Source: Advenella sp. FME57
GTDB taxonomy: Bacteria > Pseudomonadota > Gammaproteobacteria > Burkholderiales > Burkholderiaceae_B
Length of the DNA: 64,000 nt
Assembly (NCBI RefSeq): GCF_014897675.1
Contig: NZ_JABUXU010000001.1
Coordinates: forward strand, 496,001-560,000
Reading direction: 5' to 3'
The notes under the pieces: model-generated
Told to the model about the DNA's origin: nothing
The model's input: only the letters and a program-made list of their open reading frames with translations
The model's database searches: none
Shown here: piece by piece, positions 35,892 through 44,816 of the stretch
Layout of the letters: each line of letters opens with the position of its first letter
How positions within the stretch are numbered: the stretch's first letter is position 1
Translations under genes and position numbers: made by a program

Positions 35892-37568
35892 ATGGAAAAA
35901 ATCTGGCTAAAAAATTATCCAAAAGGCGTTCCGGCGCAAATCAATATAGACGACTATGCCTCGCTGGCGGAACTGTTCAATGAAAGCTGCAAACGCTATG
36001 CCAGCTCGACCGCGTATATCTCCATGGGACAGTCCCTGAGCTATGCGCAGTTGCATGAGGCAGCCCGCCGCTTTGCTGCCTGGCTGCAGGAACAAGGCGC
36101 TACGCGGGGCACACGCGTCGCCCTCATGATGCCCAATATCCTGCAATATCCGGTAGCGCTGTTTGGCACACTGTTGGCCGGATGCACTGTGGTCAACTGC
36201 AATCCCTTATATACGGCCCGCGAACTGGAACATCAGCTCAAAGACGCCCAGGCAGAGTTCGTCGTCGTCGTGGAAAACTTTGCGCATACGCTTGAAGCGG
36301 CCAGACCGGCACTGCCAGACCTGAAGCATGTGGTCGTGACTACGCTGGGGGACATGCTGAGCGCGGTTAAGGGGCTGCTTCTGAATCTGATCGTACGGCA
36401 TGTGAAGAAGATGGTTCCTGCCTGGTCCCTGCCAGGTCATATTCGCTTTGCCGATATCATGAAGCGCACTACCCCCAACGACTTCAGACCGGTCAGCCTG
36501 GATCATTCAGACATGGCGTTCCTGCAATATACCGGGGGCACGACCGGTGTGGCCAAAGGCGCAGTGCTGAGCCACGGCAACCTGGTGGCCAATTTGTGCC
36601 AGGCCTACGCCTGGGTCAAACCCTATGCAAAGGGCAATAATAACGATTTTGTGATCACTGCCCTGCCGCTTTATCATATCTTCGCGCTCACTGCCAATTG
36701 CCTAACTTTCATCCGGCTGGGCGCAACCAATCTGCTGATTCTGAACCCACGCGATATCCCCGGCTTTATCAAAGAATTGCGCAAATATCCGTTTACCGCA
36801 TTCACCGGCGTCAACACGCTGTTTAATGCGCTGATGAACAACGCCGATTTCAAATCGGTGTCTTTTGAACATCTGAAGCTGACGCTCGGCGGCGGCATGG
36901 CCGTGCAGCGCCCCGTAGCCGAGCGCTGGAAACAAGTGACCGGCAGACCGCTGACGCAGGCTTACGGCCTGACCGAGACTTCGCCGGCGGTCACCATCAA
37001 TCCATTGGACCTGACTGAATTCAATGGATCGATCGGCTTGCCGGTTCCTTCTACCGAGATTTCGATTCGCGACGACCAGGGCAAGGAGCTGGCCGTCAAT
37101 GAAACCGGGGAACTGTGCGTCAAGGGACCGCAGGTCATGCAGCAGTACTGGCACAATGAAGCCGAAACCCAGAAGGCCTTTGAGCCTGATGGCTTTTTGC
37201 GCACCGGCGACATGGGGTATATCAACGAGGACGGCTATATTTTCCTGGTCGATCGCAAAAAAGAACTGATCATTGTCTCCGGATTCAATGTGTACCCGTC
37301 TGAAATCGAAGAAGTGGTGGCTTCTCACCCTGGTGTCAGCGAGGTAGCCGCAATCGGCGCTGAGAACGGTGCATCAGGTGAAGTGGTCAAGATAGTGGTC
37401 GTGCGCAAGGATACCTCGCTTACCGAAAAAGCACTGATCGATTTTTGCAGAAACGAGCTGACGGGCTATAAAGTGCCGAAGATTGTTGAGTTCCGTGATG
37501 AATTGCCCAAGTCTGCGGTGGGCAAGATTCTCAAGCGCGAGTTAAAACAGGCGCCTGAAAAGGACTGA
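35892..37568 (+). CDS. fadD: Long-chain-fatty-acid-CoA ligase
   Basis: 558 residues, ANL superfamily. AMP-binding motif YTGGTTGVAKG at ~213-223, YGLTETSP at ~358, linker DRKKELIIVSGFNVYPSEIEE, and catalytic C-terminal Lys in KSAVGKILKRELK. The opening EKIWLKNYPKGVP is the bacterial FadD N terminus. It activates fatty acids entering through FadL at the inner face of the membrane. Start ATG 35892, 50 nt after the chalcone-isomerase-like gene; TAGGATAAG precedes it. Bidirectional hairpin at 37651-37692 ends the cluster. Confidence 0.95.
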   Translation: MEKIWLKNYPKGVPAQINIDDYASLAELFNESCKRYASSTAYISMGQSLSYAQLHEAARRFAAWLQEQGATRGTRVALMMPNILQYPVALFGTLLAGCTVVNCNPLYTARELEHQLKDAQAEFVVVVENFAHTLEAARPALPDLKHVVVTTLGDMLSAVKGLLLNLIVRHVKKMVPAWSLPGHIRFADIMKRTTPNDFRPVSLDHSDMAFLQYTGGTTGVAKGAVLSHGNLVANLCQAYAWVKPYAKGNNNDFVITALPLYHIFALTANCLTFIRLGATNLLILNPRDIPGFIKELRKYPFTAFTGVNTLFNALMNNADFKSVSFEHLKLTLGGGMAVQRPVAERWKQVTGRPLTQAYGLTETSPAVTINPLDLTEFNGSIGLPVPSTEISIRDDQGKELAVNETGELCVKGPQVMQQYWHNEAETQKAFEPDGFLRTGDMGYINEDGYIFLVDRKKELIIVSGFNVYPSEIEEVVASHPGVSEVAAIGAENGASGEVVKIVVVRKDTSLTEKALIDFCRNELTGYKVPKIVEFRDELPKSAVGKILKRELKQAPEKD

Positions 37569-37650
37569 AAACAGGGACTGAAAATAAAGAAGGTGCGTTT
37601 TTGAGAAAGGCTTGAAAACGGCCAGACGCCCGCTCCCTGACTGGTGCATA

Positions 37651-37692
37651 AAAGAAGCCCGAAGACAAACCAATCAGTCTACGGGCTTCTTT
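37651..37692. terminator. Hairpin between convergent fadD and cysB
   Basis: AAAGAAGCCCG (37651-37661) pairs perfectly with CGGGCTTCTTT (37682-37692). Each end is A/T-rich, so it can serve both genes. Confidence 0.75.
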
Positions 37693-37767
37693 GGGCGGGG
37701 CCGCCGGGGACCTTGTCATGCCGGCCGGTGGCCACCAGGACGCCTACCGTATTTCCCAGCTTTAACT

Positions 37768-38757
37768 TTAAGATACCCGGCGTAGCGGCGGTGCAAAGTC
37801 GTTGTCTGTATCGCCCGAGCCGTTGGAATTGACTGCTGCCTCGACCGCATCGCGACTTAATTGCGGTGTCAGCATGGCCAGAAAATCGTACACGTAATCA
37901 CGCAGGAATACCCCACTTTTGAGGCCGATACGGGTAATATGCGTGCCAAAAAGATGTCCTACCGGAATCCCCACAAAACCCGAGTCGCGCCGGGGGTCAA
38001 AAGCCACGCCGGCAATGATGCCAATACCCATTTCCACATCGACATAGGTTTTGATCACATCGGCGTCAATGGCTTCCAGAACGATGTCCGGCTTGAGTCC
38101 TTTATTGGCAAAAGCCTGATCAATCGACGTGCGGCCCGAAAAAGCCCGATCGTAAGTGATGATGGGAAATTGGGCAATCTGTTCAAGCGACAGGTTTTTT
38201 GCCTGCGAGGAAGTCAGTTCTGTCAGCGGGTGATCCGGCTTGACCACCAGGGTATGCTCCCAGCTGTAGCAAGGCAGTGTCGCCAGCCCGCTCACTTCAG
38301 ACAGGGATTCTGTGGCCAGTGCGATGTCGGCCTGTTCCTGCAACACCATTTGCGCCAGTTGCAACGGGCTGCCTTCAGCCAGGGAAACATGAACCTTGGG
38401 AAAGCGGCGCCTAAATTCCGGTATGAACCGGGGCAGAAAATAGCGCGCCTGCGTATGCGTACATGCAATGACCAGACTGCCCTCGTCGCGACGCGCAAAT
38501 TCATCGCTGACTTTTTTCAAATTATCGACCTCGATCATGATGCGCTCGATAATGCTGGCCACCGCCTGCCCTGGTTTGGTCAGACCTTTGATGCGTTTGC
38601 CGTGGCGTTCGAAAACCTTGACGCCCAGTTCATCTTCAAACTCGATGATCGCCTTGGATACACCGGGCTGCGAGGTGAACAGAACTCTGGAAGCCTCAGT
38701 CAGGTTGTAGTTACGTCTGATGGTTTCACGTATAAAACGAAATTGCTGTAGATTCAT
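37768..38757 (-). CDS. cysB: CysB-type LysR regulator of sulfur assimilation
   Basis: 329 residues. It begins MNLQQFRFIRETIRRNYNLTEASRVLFTSQPGVSKAI, the CysB/Cbl N terminus, with the DNA-binding helix at ~18-40 and a substrate-binding domain (about 90-300) with ACTHTQARYFLP and GRTSIDQAF, the ligand-site region of CysB. CysB activates sulfate assimilation genes when N-acetylserine accumulates. ATG 38757 has AAGGATA before it; the open frame extends 45 codons further without family similarity. No cys gene adjoins. Confidence 0.92.
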   Translation of the reverse strand: MNLQQFRFIRETIRRNYNLTEASRVLFTSQPGVSKAIIEFEDELGVKVFERHGKRIKGLTKPGQAVASIIERIMIEVDNLKKVSDEFARRDEGSLVIACTHTQARYFLPRFIPEFRRRFPKVHVSLAEGSPLQLAQMVLQEQADIALATESLSEVSGLATLPCYSWEHTLVVKPDHPLTELTSSQAKNLSLEQIAQFPIITYDRAFSGRTSIDQAFANKGLKPDIVLEAIDADVIKTYVDVEMGIGIIAGVAFDPRRDSGFVGIPVGHLFGTHITRIGLKSGVFLRDYVYDFLAMLTPQLSRDAVEAAVNSNGSGDTDNDFAPPLRRVS

Positions 38758-38960
38758 TATCCTTGCCTTTTTGATCCACCTGACCGCTGCAGCCGAGATG
38801 CCGGAACAGTAACAACAGCACAGAGGGCCATAGATAGCCCAAGACCGTCGCGGAACCCGCTGGTGATGACAGCGTGCAGCCACTAGCGGCAATACGCATC
38901 ATTGGATTATAAGTTATAACGAACCGTATTTATATAATTATTAAGTATATACATATAGTC

Positions 38961-38976
38961 TATTTCAACTGAAATA
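38961..38976. promoter_or_regulatory. Inverted repeat between lptF and cysB
   Basis: TATTTCA (38961-38967) and TGAAATA (38970-38976), 2 nt apart, in the AT-rich 242-nt stretch upstream of cysB. A candidate operator; CysB is commonly autoregulated. Confidence 0.3.
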
Positions 38977-38999
38977 CCACATGAATATATGCGCGCGTA

Positions 39000-40106
39000 C
39001 TAAGCCGCTGATTTTTTTGGGGTTTTCAAACGCATTCGGGTATAGAACGCATACAGGCACAGCGCCAGGACAATAACATGCAGCGACAGGGTCCCGGTCA
39101 GAAAGTCTATTTTTCCATTGCTGATCCAGCCGCGCATCAGATTGATCATATTCATATAGAGCAACCCAGTCAGACCGGCCAGCAACAAGTCTCCCGAGCG
39201 CCCCAGGCGGGGGTTGACCGCGCCCAGTGGAATGGCAAGCAATGCCAGATTCAGGGCGGCCAGCGGCAAGGAAACCCGCCACATAATCTGGGCCTGGCTT
39301 TCCGCCTTGCGGTCCTGGATAAGGTTGGTTGTTGGGCGCGATTTCATCTGGTTCAGCGCATTCTGCCGGGCGATTTCATCGGCGCTGGTGCCTGATGAAT
39401 TTTCCAGGCGCAACGTGTAGGAATCGAAACTGACCATCCGGAATTCGGCACTGTCAGCCTTCATGTCATAGCGGTTGCCGGGTCCCAGCACCACATAGCG
39501 ATCACCGTTGTCCTCGCGACGGATCCGGGCGTTTTTCGAGGTCACAATCGTATACCAATCGTTGTCCAGGACGCGGGCAAACACGGCGCCAATCTCGTCT
39601 TGCGGGTTCGTGGGCGCTTCGGTGAAAAACACGCGCGCGCCGCCAGCCGATTCGATGAACTGCCCGGCAGTAATCTTGGACAGGTCGGAGCGCTGCTCGT
39701 AACGCTGACGATATTCTTCGATCTGGCGATAAGCCCAGGGCGTCACTTCCAGCGTCAGGATGGCGATCAGTACACAGACAGGAAGCGCCACACGCAATAC
39801 CGGCGAAATCCAGTCTTTGAGCGAGACGCCACTAGCGAACCAGACCACCATTTCAGACTCTCTGTAATTGCGTGAAATGGTTGTGATGGTTGCAATGAAC
39901 AGCGCCACCGACAAAATGGTGGGCAAGGCTGTGATGCTCGACAGTGCGGCTATACCCAATACAATGTCCGCACCGATCTGTCCTTCGGCCGCCTGACCGA
40001 GCAGACGCACCAGCAGCACGCTAAGCCATACGATGATCAGCGTTGAAAAGACAACGCCACCGTGACTGGTGATTTCTGCAACAACGGACCGTTTGAATAG
40101 CGACAT
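39000..40106 (-). CDS. lptF: LPS export system permease LptF
   Basis: 368 residues, YjgP/YjgQ family. Three membrane spans near the N terminus (about 15-120), a periplasmic beta-jellyroll (about 130-265; FTEAPTNPQDEIGAVFAR, YVVLGPGNRYDM) and three spans near the C terminus (about 275-355). With LptG and LptB2 it extracts LPS from the inner membrane. It starts MSLFKRSVVAEI, the LptF-type N terminus. Divergent from pepA with 56 nt between, as in many proteobacteria, but lptG, normally directly downstream, is not here; cysB follows instead. Confidence 0.92.
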   Translation of the reverse strand: MSLFKRSVVAEITSHGGVVFSTLIIVWLSVLLVRLLGQAAEGQIGADIVLGIAALSSITALPTILSVALFIATITTISRNYRESEMVVWFASGVSLKDWISPVLRVALPVCVLIAILTLEVTPWAYRQIEEYRQRYEQRSDLSKITAGQFIESAGGARVFFTEAPTNPQDEIGAVFARVLDNDWYTIVTSKNARIRREDNGDRYVVLGPGNRYDMKADSAEFRMVSFDSYTLRLENSSGTSADEIARQNALNQMKSRPTTNLIQDRKAESQAQIMWRVSLPLAALNLALLAIPLGAVNPRLGRSGDLLLAGLTGLLYMNMINLMRGWISNGKIDFLTGTLSLHVIVLALCLYAFYTRMRLKTPKKSAA

Positions 40107-40162
40107 AAGTAAAGATGGGGGATAATGAGGGCATCTTTCCGACGCCTCAAGGTAGAAACAAC

Positions 40163-41692
40163 ATGGAATTTAACACACAAACAAGCCGCTCGATTCAACA
40201 AATCAAAACCACCGTCTTATTCGTCGGGGTGTACACCGAGGGCGTGCTTGGAGAGACTGCTAAGCTCATCAACCACGCCTCTGACGGTGCCATCGATGCC
40301 GTACTCAAACGAGAGTTCAAGGCGGCCGCGGGCACGTTGTTCGACCTGCGCACCCTGCCCGGCGTGCGCGCCGAACGCGTGGTGCTGGTGGGGCTTGGCG
40401 CCAGGGAAAAATTCAACAGCAACGTGATGTCCAAAGCACACGTGGCCATTGCCGGTTATTGCAGCGACGGCTCGTTGACCGAAGCGGTTTCCACGCTGCT
40501 CGAAGAGCCCTGCCCGGCCACTACGCTGCGCCAGAGCGCGCAATTGGCAGCAACCGCCGCCGGCAACGCCGTCTACAAATATACCGCTACATTCAGCAAG
40601 GAAAGACGGCCCGCCACATCATCCTTCAAGAAACTCGTATTCACTGTCGACAAGCCCGATCAGAAACAGGTCGAGGAAGGCATTGGGCATGGCGAAGCGA
40701 TCGCCAGGGGATTACGGCTGACACGCGAACTAGGCAATCTGCCCGCCAATGTGTGTACCCCTGCCTATCTTGGCAACCAGGCCAAACAACTGGCCAAGGA
40801 TCATAAATCCATTACGGCAGAGGTGCTGGAACGCAAGCAGCTGGAAGCCTTGAAAATGAATGCATTCCTGTCGGTGGCGGCAGGCTCGGAGCAGCCACCG
40901 CGCTTTATCGTGCTCAAGTACTCGCCTGAACGTGCCAACAGCAAGAAAAAACAGAAGTCCGACGGACCGGTTGTCCTGGTCGGCAAGGGCGTGACTTTTG
41001 ACACAGGCGGCATTTCCCTGAAGCCCGGACTGGGCATGGATGAAATGAAATTTGATATGTGCGGCGCCGCTTCGGTGCTGGGCGTGTTCAAGGCACTTGC
41101 GCATATGGAACTGGACACTGAAGTCATTGGTCTGATTCCGGCAACGGAAAACATGCCCAACGGACGTGCCACCAAACCGGGCGACGTGGTCACCAGCATG
41201 TCTGGGCAGACGATCGAGATTCTCAATACCGATGCCGAAGGCCGGCTTATTCTGTGTGACGCCCTCACTTACGCCGAGCGCTTTGAGCCAGCCGTCGTTG
41301 TGGATATCGCAACGCTGACCGGCGCCTGCATCGTGGCGTTGGGCAATTTCCATAGCGGGCTGTACGCCAGCGATGACGCCCTTGCCGATAACCTGCTGAG
41401 CGCAGGCAAGCGTGCACTGGATACCGCATGGCGCATGCCGCTGGATGACGAATACCAGGACCTGCTCAAATCCAACTTCGCCGATATGGCCAATATTGGC
41501 GGTCCCGCTGCCGGCTCGGTTACCGCAGCATGTTTTCTGGCGCGCTATACCAAAGCCTATCGCTGGGCGCATTTGGATATTGCCGGAACCGCTTGGCTCA
41601 AGGGCGGCAAGGACAAAGGCGCCTCCGGACGTCCGGTCCCCATGCTGTGTCAGTTTTTGATTGAACGGCAGGCTCAAGCGAATGCGCATTGA
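40163..41692 (+). CDS. pepA: Cytosol leucyl aminopeptidase (M17)
   Basis: 509 residues. Macro-like N-terminal domain (about 1-165) and M17 catalytic domain with GKGVTFDTGGISLKPG (about 274-289) and the signature NTDAEGRL at ~355. Two divalent metals; hexameric enzyme in relatives. It removes N-terminal residues, preferably Leu. ATG 40163 is used, as the upstream 16 codons of the frame overlap the short lptF/pepA promoter region. Overlaps holC by 11 nt. Confidence 0.95.
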   Translation: MEFNTQTSRSIQQIKTTVLFVGVYTEGVLGETAKLINHASDGAIDAVLKREFKAAAGTLFDLRTLPGVRAERVVLVGLGAREKFNSNVMSKAHVAIAGYCSDGSLTEAVSTLLEEPCPATTLRQSAQLAATAAGNAVYKYTATFSKERRPATSSFKKLVFTVDKPDQKQVEEGIGHGEAIARGLRLTRELGNLPANVCTPAYLGNQAKQLAKDHKSITAEVLERKQLEALKMNAFLSVAAGSEQPPRFIVLKYSPERANSKKKQKSDGPVVLVGKGVTFDTGGISLKPGLGMDEMKFDMCGAASVLGVFKALAHMELDTEVIGLIPATENMPNGRATKPGDVVTSMSGQTIEILNTDAEGRLILCDALTYAERFEPAVVVDIATLTGACIVALGNFHSGLYASDDALADNLLSAGKRALDTAWRMPLDDEYQDLLKSNFADMANIGGPAAGSVTAACFLARYTKAYRWAHLDIAGTAWLKGGKDKGASGRPVPMLCQFLIERQAQANAH

Positions 41693-42116
41693 TTTTGCCT
41701 TCGGCGCGGCAGACCGGCTTGGCATGGCCTGCGACGTCGTGCGCAAGCAATATCAGGCCGGCCAGCCGGTCCTGATCTATTGCACAGATCCAAAACGGCT
41801 GGCCGTATTCTCGCGCAAGCTTTGGGCGCTGGAAGACACGCTCTTTATCCCGCATGATGAAGTAGGCCCGGACACGCCGGCAAACAGTCCGGTACGGGTA
41901 ACACGCGTCAGCCCGGCGCAGGCGCTGCAGGACGGCGCTCCCGTCCCGTGGCTGCTGAATCTGGATCTGGCCTGCCCACCGGATACCGAAGGATTTACAC
42001 GATTGCTGGAAATTGTCTCCAATCACGAACAGGACAAGGCCGCTGCCCGGTTGCGCTACAAACAATATACGGCTGCCGGCCATGATGTTCGGGCTCATAA
42101 TATATCGAGCCACTAA
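41682..42116 (+). CDS. holC: DNA polymerase III chi subunit
   Basis: 144 residues of HolC: MRIDFAFGAADRLGMACDVVRKQY, then VLIYCTDPKRLAVFSRKLW and the C-terminal RYKQYTAAGHDV. Chi links the clamp loader (through psi) to single-stranded DNA-binding protein. ATG 41682 overlaps the end of pepA, the conserved pepA-holC arrangement. The DUF2486-like gene follows after 35 nt. Confidence 0.93.
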   Translation: MRIDFAFGAADRLGMACDVVRKQYQAGQPVLIYCTDPKRLAVFSRKLWALEDTLFIPHDEVGPDTPANSPVRVTRVSPAQALQDGAPVPWLLNLDLACPPDTEGFTRLLEIVSNHEQDKAAARLRYKQYTAAGHDVRAHNISSH

Positions 42117-42151
42117 CACGCTGGCCGACTCGTTGCAAGGAGTCTCTATTT

Positions 42152-43345
42152 ATGTCCATTACCTTCAGAAAACGCCCAGACCATACGCTGTCGACCCCGC
42201 CCGAGGCGAAGGAACCGCACCTGGATCTGCATTCAATCGACGCCCGAGCCGATCAGGCGCCGGTTGACGATGATATCCCGGTCCTGCTGCCTGAGCCGCC
42301 CACATCCGCTCATACGGCGACCAGCCCAACGGTCGGTGCCACACCTGGCCGAATCGATAGCGCCGCGCCCGTTCGACAACCGCAAGATACCGGCGCCGTC
42401 CATATTCCCCCTCCGCCGGTGGGAGTGCGGCGCCAATCGCCTGCGCAGAGCACGCCAGCGTGGCAGGATGAGGCCGATGACATGCCGGTCCTGATGCCTG
42501 CGCAACGCCCTGCGCAAGTGCCTCCATTTGGATCTTCAACGTCACCCCGGCCCACACCAGCGCCACATCCGGTAAGCCAGTCTGCGGCGGGCGGCGGGAT
42601 CAACCTCGGGCGGCAGGATGAATCGCGCCATGCGAGACCGGCCTCAGCACAGGCAGTGGCCCAAGCAGCAGACCCATCGTCCGCTGCCAGCACGCCGCTG
42701 CCGCCTGATCGTGGTCTGAACACCCAGCCTGCCGAACAACCCTATTTAGGCACGCAGGTTCCCGGCGCGCCTTACCGATGGCAACCCGAGGGCGACCAAT
42801 CGGCTATAGGCAGTTCACCACAAGGCAGCATTGCATCCACAGCGCGAGCAGCAGGCCAATCAGACGCAGCACCCGCCTTCGCCGCCACCTCACTTTCGTC
42901 TTCGCCCCTATCCGGTGCAGGCGGCACGCCCGCATCGCCATCCGCGTTCCCGGGACACCCAACACCAGACGATTATGCGCCGTTTCTGAATACGGCCCGC
43001 GGTGCCCAGGGCCATCACAGCAAACCGGAATTGTATGTCTGGTCAGATGACGAAAACGACGCATTTAGCCAGGCGGCACAGGCCGATTTTACGCTGAACA
43101 GAATCCAGCCAACAGCCGGTCGGCCCTCATTTGATGCGTCGCTGTTTCGGGCGCCATCCCGTCCCGACGCCCTGGCCGCCACGGCGGCACCCGCAGTGCC
43201 CCGGCTGTCGGATCCGGCAGCAGACATGCAGGCGGAAATTGACGCGCTGGTAACAGAACTGCTGGACGAATCCCATGAGTATCTGAAGCGGCGTCTGTTG
43301 GAAGAGATCCCGGAAATTATCGCCAAGTATCGGCACGACCATTGA
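42152..43345 (+). CDS. Proline-rich disordered protein, DUF2486-like
   Basis: 397 residues. Residues ~40-340 are almost wholly Pro/Ala/Ser/Gln-rich and look disordered. Two copies of a short acidic motif stand out: DDDIPVLLPEP (about 39-49) and ADDMPVLMPAQ (about 110-120), resembling the IPVL motif at the start of DUF2486 proteins that follow holC in Burkholderia. A further acidic patch SDDENDAF lies near 292. The last ~50 residues are a charged helix (MQAEIDALVTELLDESHEYLKRRLLEEIPEII). AGGAG at 42137-42141 sets ATG 42152. Function unknown; synteny with holC is the main clue. Confidence 0.75.
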   Translation: MSITFRKRPDHTLSTPPEAKEPHLDLHSIDARADQAPVDDDIPVLLPEPPTSAHTATSPTVGATPGRIDSAAPVRQPQDTGAVHIPPPPVGVRRQSPAQSTPAWQDEADDMPVLMPAQRPAQVPPFGSSTSPRPTPAPHPVSQSAAGGGINLGRQDESRHARPASAQAVAQAADPSSAASTPLPPDRGLNTQPAEQPYLGTQVPGAPYRWQPEGDQSAIGSSPQGSIASTARAAGQSDAAPAFAATSLSSSPLSGAGGTPASPSAFPGHPTPDDYAPFLNTARGAQGHHSKPELYVWSDDENDAFSQAAQADFTLNRIQPTAGRPSFDASLFRAPSRPDALAATAAPAVPRLSDPAADMQAEIDALVTELLDESHEYLKRRLLEEIPEIIAKYRHDH

Positions 43346-43467
43346 TAACGACTGACAACGGCTGTTGAATTTTTCGCATTTCAGGTAAAATTCAGGGAAC
43401 TGTCAGATTAAATTGCAGTCTGATGTATACTGAAATTCATAAAAATTGACTTGTTATTGGAGAGACC

Positions 43468-44160
43468 ATGACTGACTTGCGCCAGACTCTACCCCAGGAA
43501 GGCTACGCACCCGGCCAGGTGGTGCGCAATCGTGTATTGCGCAATACTTACTGGTTGCTTGCCGCTTCCCTTATTCCCACCGTGCTGGGCGCAGCCCTCG
43601 CATTGCAACTGAATCTGAATGCGATGCTCGCCCCGGGCATTTCCACTATTGTCTTTCTGGTAGGCGCCTTCGGCTTGATGTTCGCCATAGAAAAAAACAA
43701 GAACAGTTCGCTGGGCGTTGGTCTGCTGCTGTTGTTTACATTTTTCATGGGCATGATGCTATCGCGCCTGATCGGTTACGTCCTCGATTTCCGTAACGGC
43801 GCGCAATTGATCATGCTCGCCTTCGGCGGTACCGCAGTCATCTTCGGTGCGATGGCGACCATTGCCACTACCAGCAAGCGCGACTTCACTGGCATGCAGA
43901 AAACGCTGTTCATTGGCGCGATCGTACTGCTGCTGGCAGCCGTAGCCAATATCTTCCTGCAGATTCCGGCACTGGTCCTGACCATTTCCATCCTGGCTGT
44001 GGTGATCTTCTCGGCCTTCATGCTGGTGGATGTACAGCGCGTTGTCAATGGCGGCGAAACCAACTATATTTCAGCAACGCTGGCCATTTACCTGGACATC
44101 TATAACGTGTTCGCCAATCTGCTGGCCCTGCTGGGCATATTCGGCGGCAGCCGCGAATAA
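43468..44160 (+). CDS. Bax inhibitor-1/YccA family membrane protein
   Basis: 230 residues with seven membrane spans after a ~30-residue cytoplasmic N terminus. FGLMFAIEKNKNSSLGVGLLL and the last spans with DIYNVFANLLALLG match the BI-1 family, which in bacteria includes YccA (an FtsH-interacting protein) and pH-gated calcium leak channels such as BsYetJ. GGAGAGA precedes ATG 43468. Single gene, with a terminator at 44241-44278. Confidence 0.9.
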   Translation: MTDLRQTLPQEGYAPGQVVRNRVLRNTYWLLAASLIPTVLGAALALQLNLNAMLAPGISTIVFLVGAFGLMFAIEKNKNSSLGVGLLLLFTFFMGMMLSRLIGYVLDFRNGAQLIMLAFGGTAVIFGAMATIATTSKRDFTGMQKTLFIGAIVLLLAAVANIFLQIPALVLTISILAVVIFSAFMLVDVQRVVNGGETNYISATLAIYLDIYNVFANLLALLGIFGGSRE

Positions 44161-44240
44161 TTGCCAGGCCTGCGATCAGCAAGGCGTAGGTATTACCCAT
44201 CCATAAAGGCCGCCGGTCCCGGGCAACCGGGCAAAGCAAC

Positions 44241-44278
44241 AAAAACCGCTACCACGCGCAACCGTGATAGCGGTTTTT
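44241..44278 (+). terminator. Terminator after the BI-1 gene
   Basis: AAAAACCGCTA (44241-44251) pairs with TAGCGGTTTTT (44268-44278), extended by inner CACG/CGTG; T-run at the end. Symmetric, so it could act both ways. Confidence 0.9.
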
Positions 44279-44371
44279 CCTTGCCTGTCAAAATGTACTG
44301 GTGCTGGGGCACTTGTTGGTGCAGCGAGCTTCTATGAGATGTGCTGCAGCGAGATACTCCATGTACGGTCT

Positions 44372-44446
44372 GATGCGCTCTATATGGTGAGATGCTCTTG
44401 CAGTGAACCGCTCTGTACTGCAAGCCTTGTACATAGAGATGCGCTC
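44372..44446. repeat. Structured repeat element of unknown function
   Basis: GATGCGCTC occurs exactly at 44372-44380 and 44438-44446. Between them CTCTAT (44378-44383) pairs with ATAGAG (44433-44438), and CTTGCAGT (44397-44404) pairs perfectly with ACTGCAAG (44417-44424). A further GGATGCGC lies at 44455. The element fits a folded RNA rather than a protein. Confidence 0.5.
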
Positions 44447-44816
44447 ATAGAACAGGATGCGCGTGCATTATTTCTCATGAGGCAGGCAATGTGCGGGCTG
44501 GCCTCCCCGGCTAGCGTAAATGCCCACCCGGGACTTTATTGTTTTAATAATCATTTTGTCTTAACAGTTATTGACATTCTGAGCCAACTGTCCAGTCTCT
44601 TATCACCTCACACCTATAAGAGGCGCAGAAAGAGCCTGATAACGCGTCTTCCCGCGTGGCTGGCGGTGTGTCGACAAGACATCGAATCGTCATTTTCGCG
44701 CTACTTTCAGCGATTTAAGGGTAATTATGTAGTGACGGCTTCCAATAACCTGAATAGACTCGAGCGGTAGCTCGTCCGCAGCGATTTCAAATCAATAAAC
44801 AAAATACAGGAACCAA

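Larger units (their letters stand above)
44161..44816. other. Intergenic region between BI-1 and Bug receptor genes
   Basis: 656 bases with the terminator at 44241-44278 and the structured repeat at 44372-44446. Bases 44530-44580 are AT-rich with TTGACA at 44571-44576, which may belong to the receptor's promoter, though no good -10 stands at the right distance. A long frame at 44264-44770 has no RBS, overlaps the terminator, and its product resembles nothing I know. Confidence 0.4.

Noticed and set aside
40730-41746. 338-codon - strand frame opposite pepA
   Set aside because: Shadow of the leucyl aminopeptidase gene; no RBS or family match.
44264-44770. 168-codon + strand frame before the Bug receptor
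   Set aside because: It starts inside the BI-1 terminator, has no RBS, and its composition (many Cys, Leu, Ser) resembles no protein; the segment looks like structured RNA or spacer.
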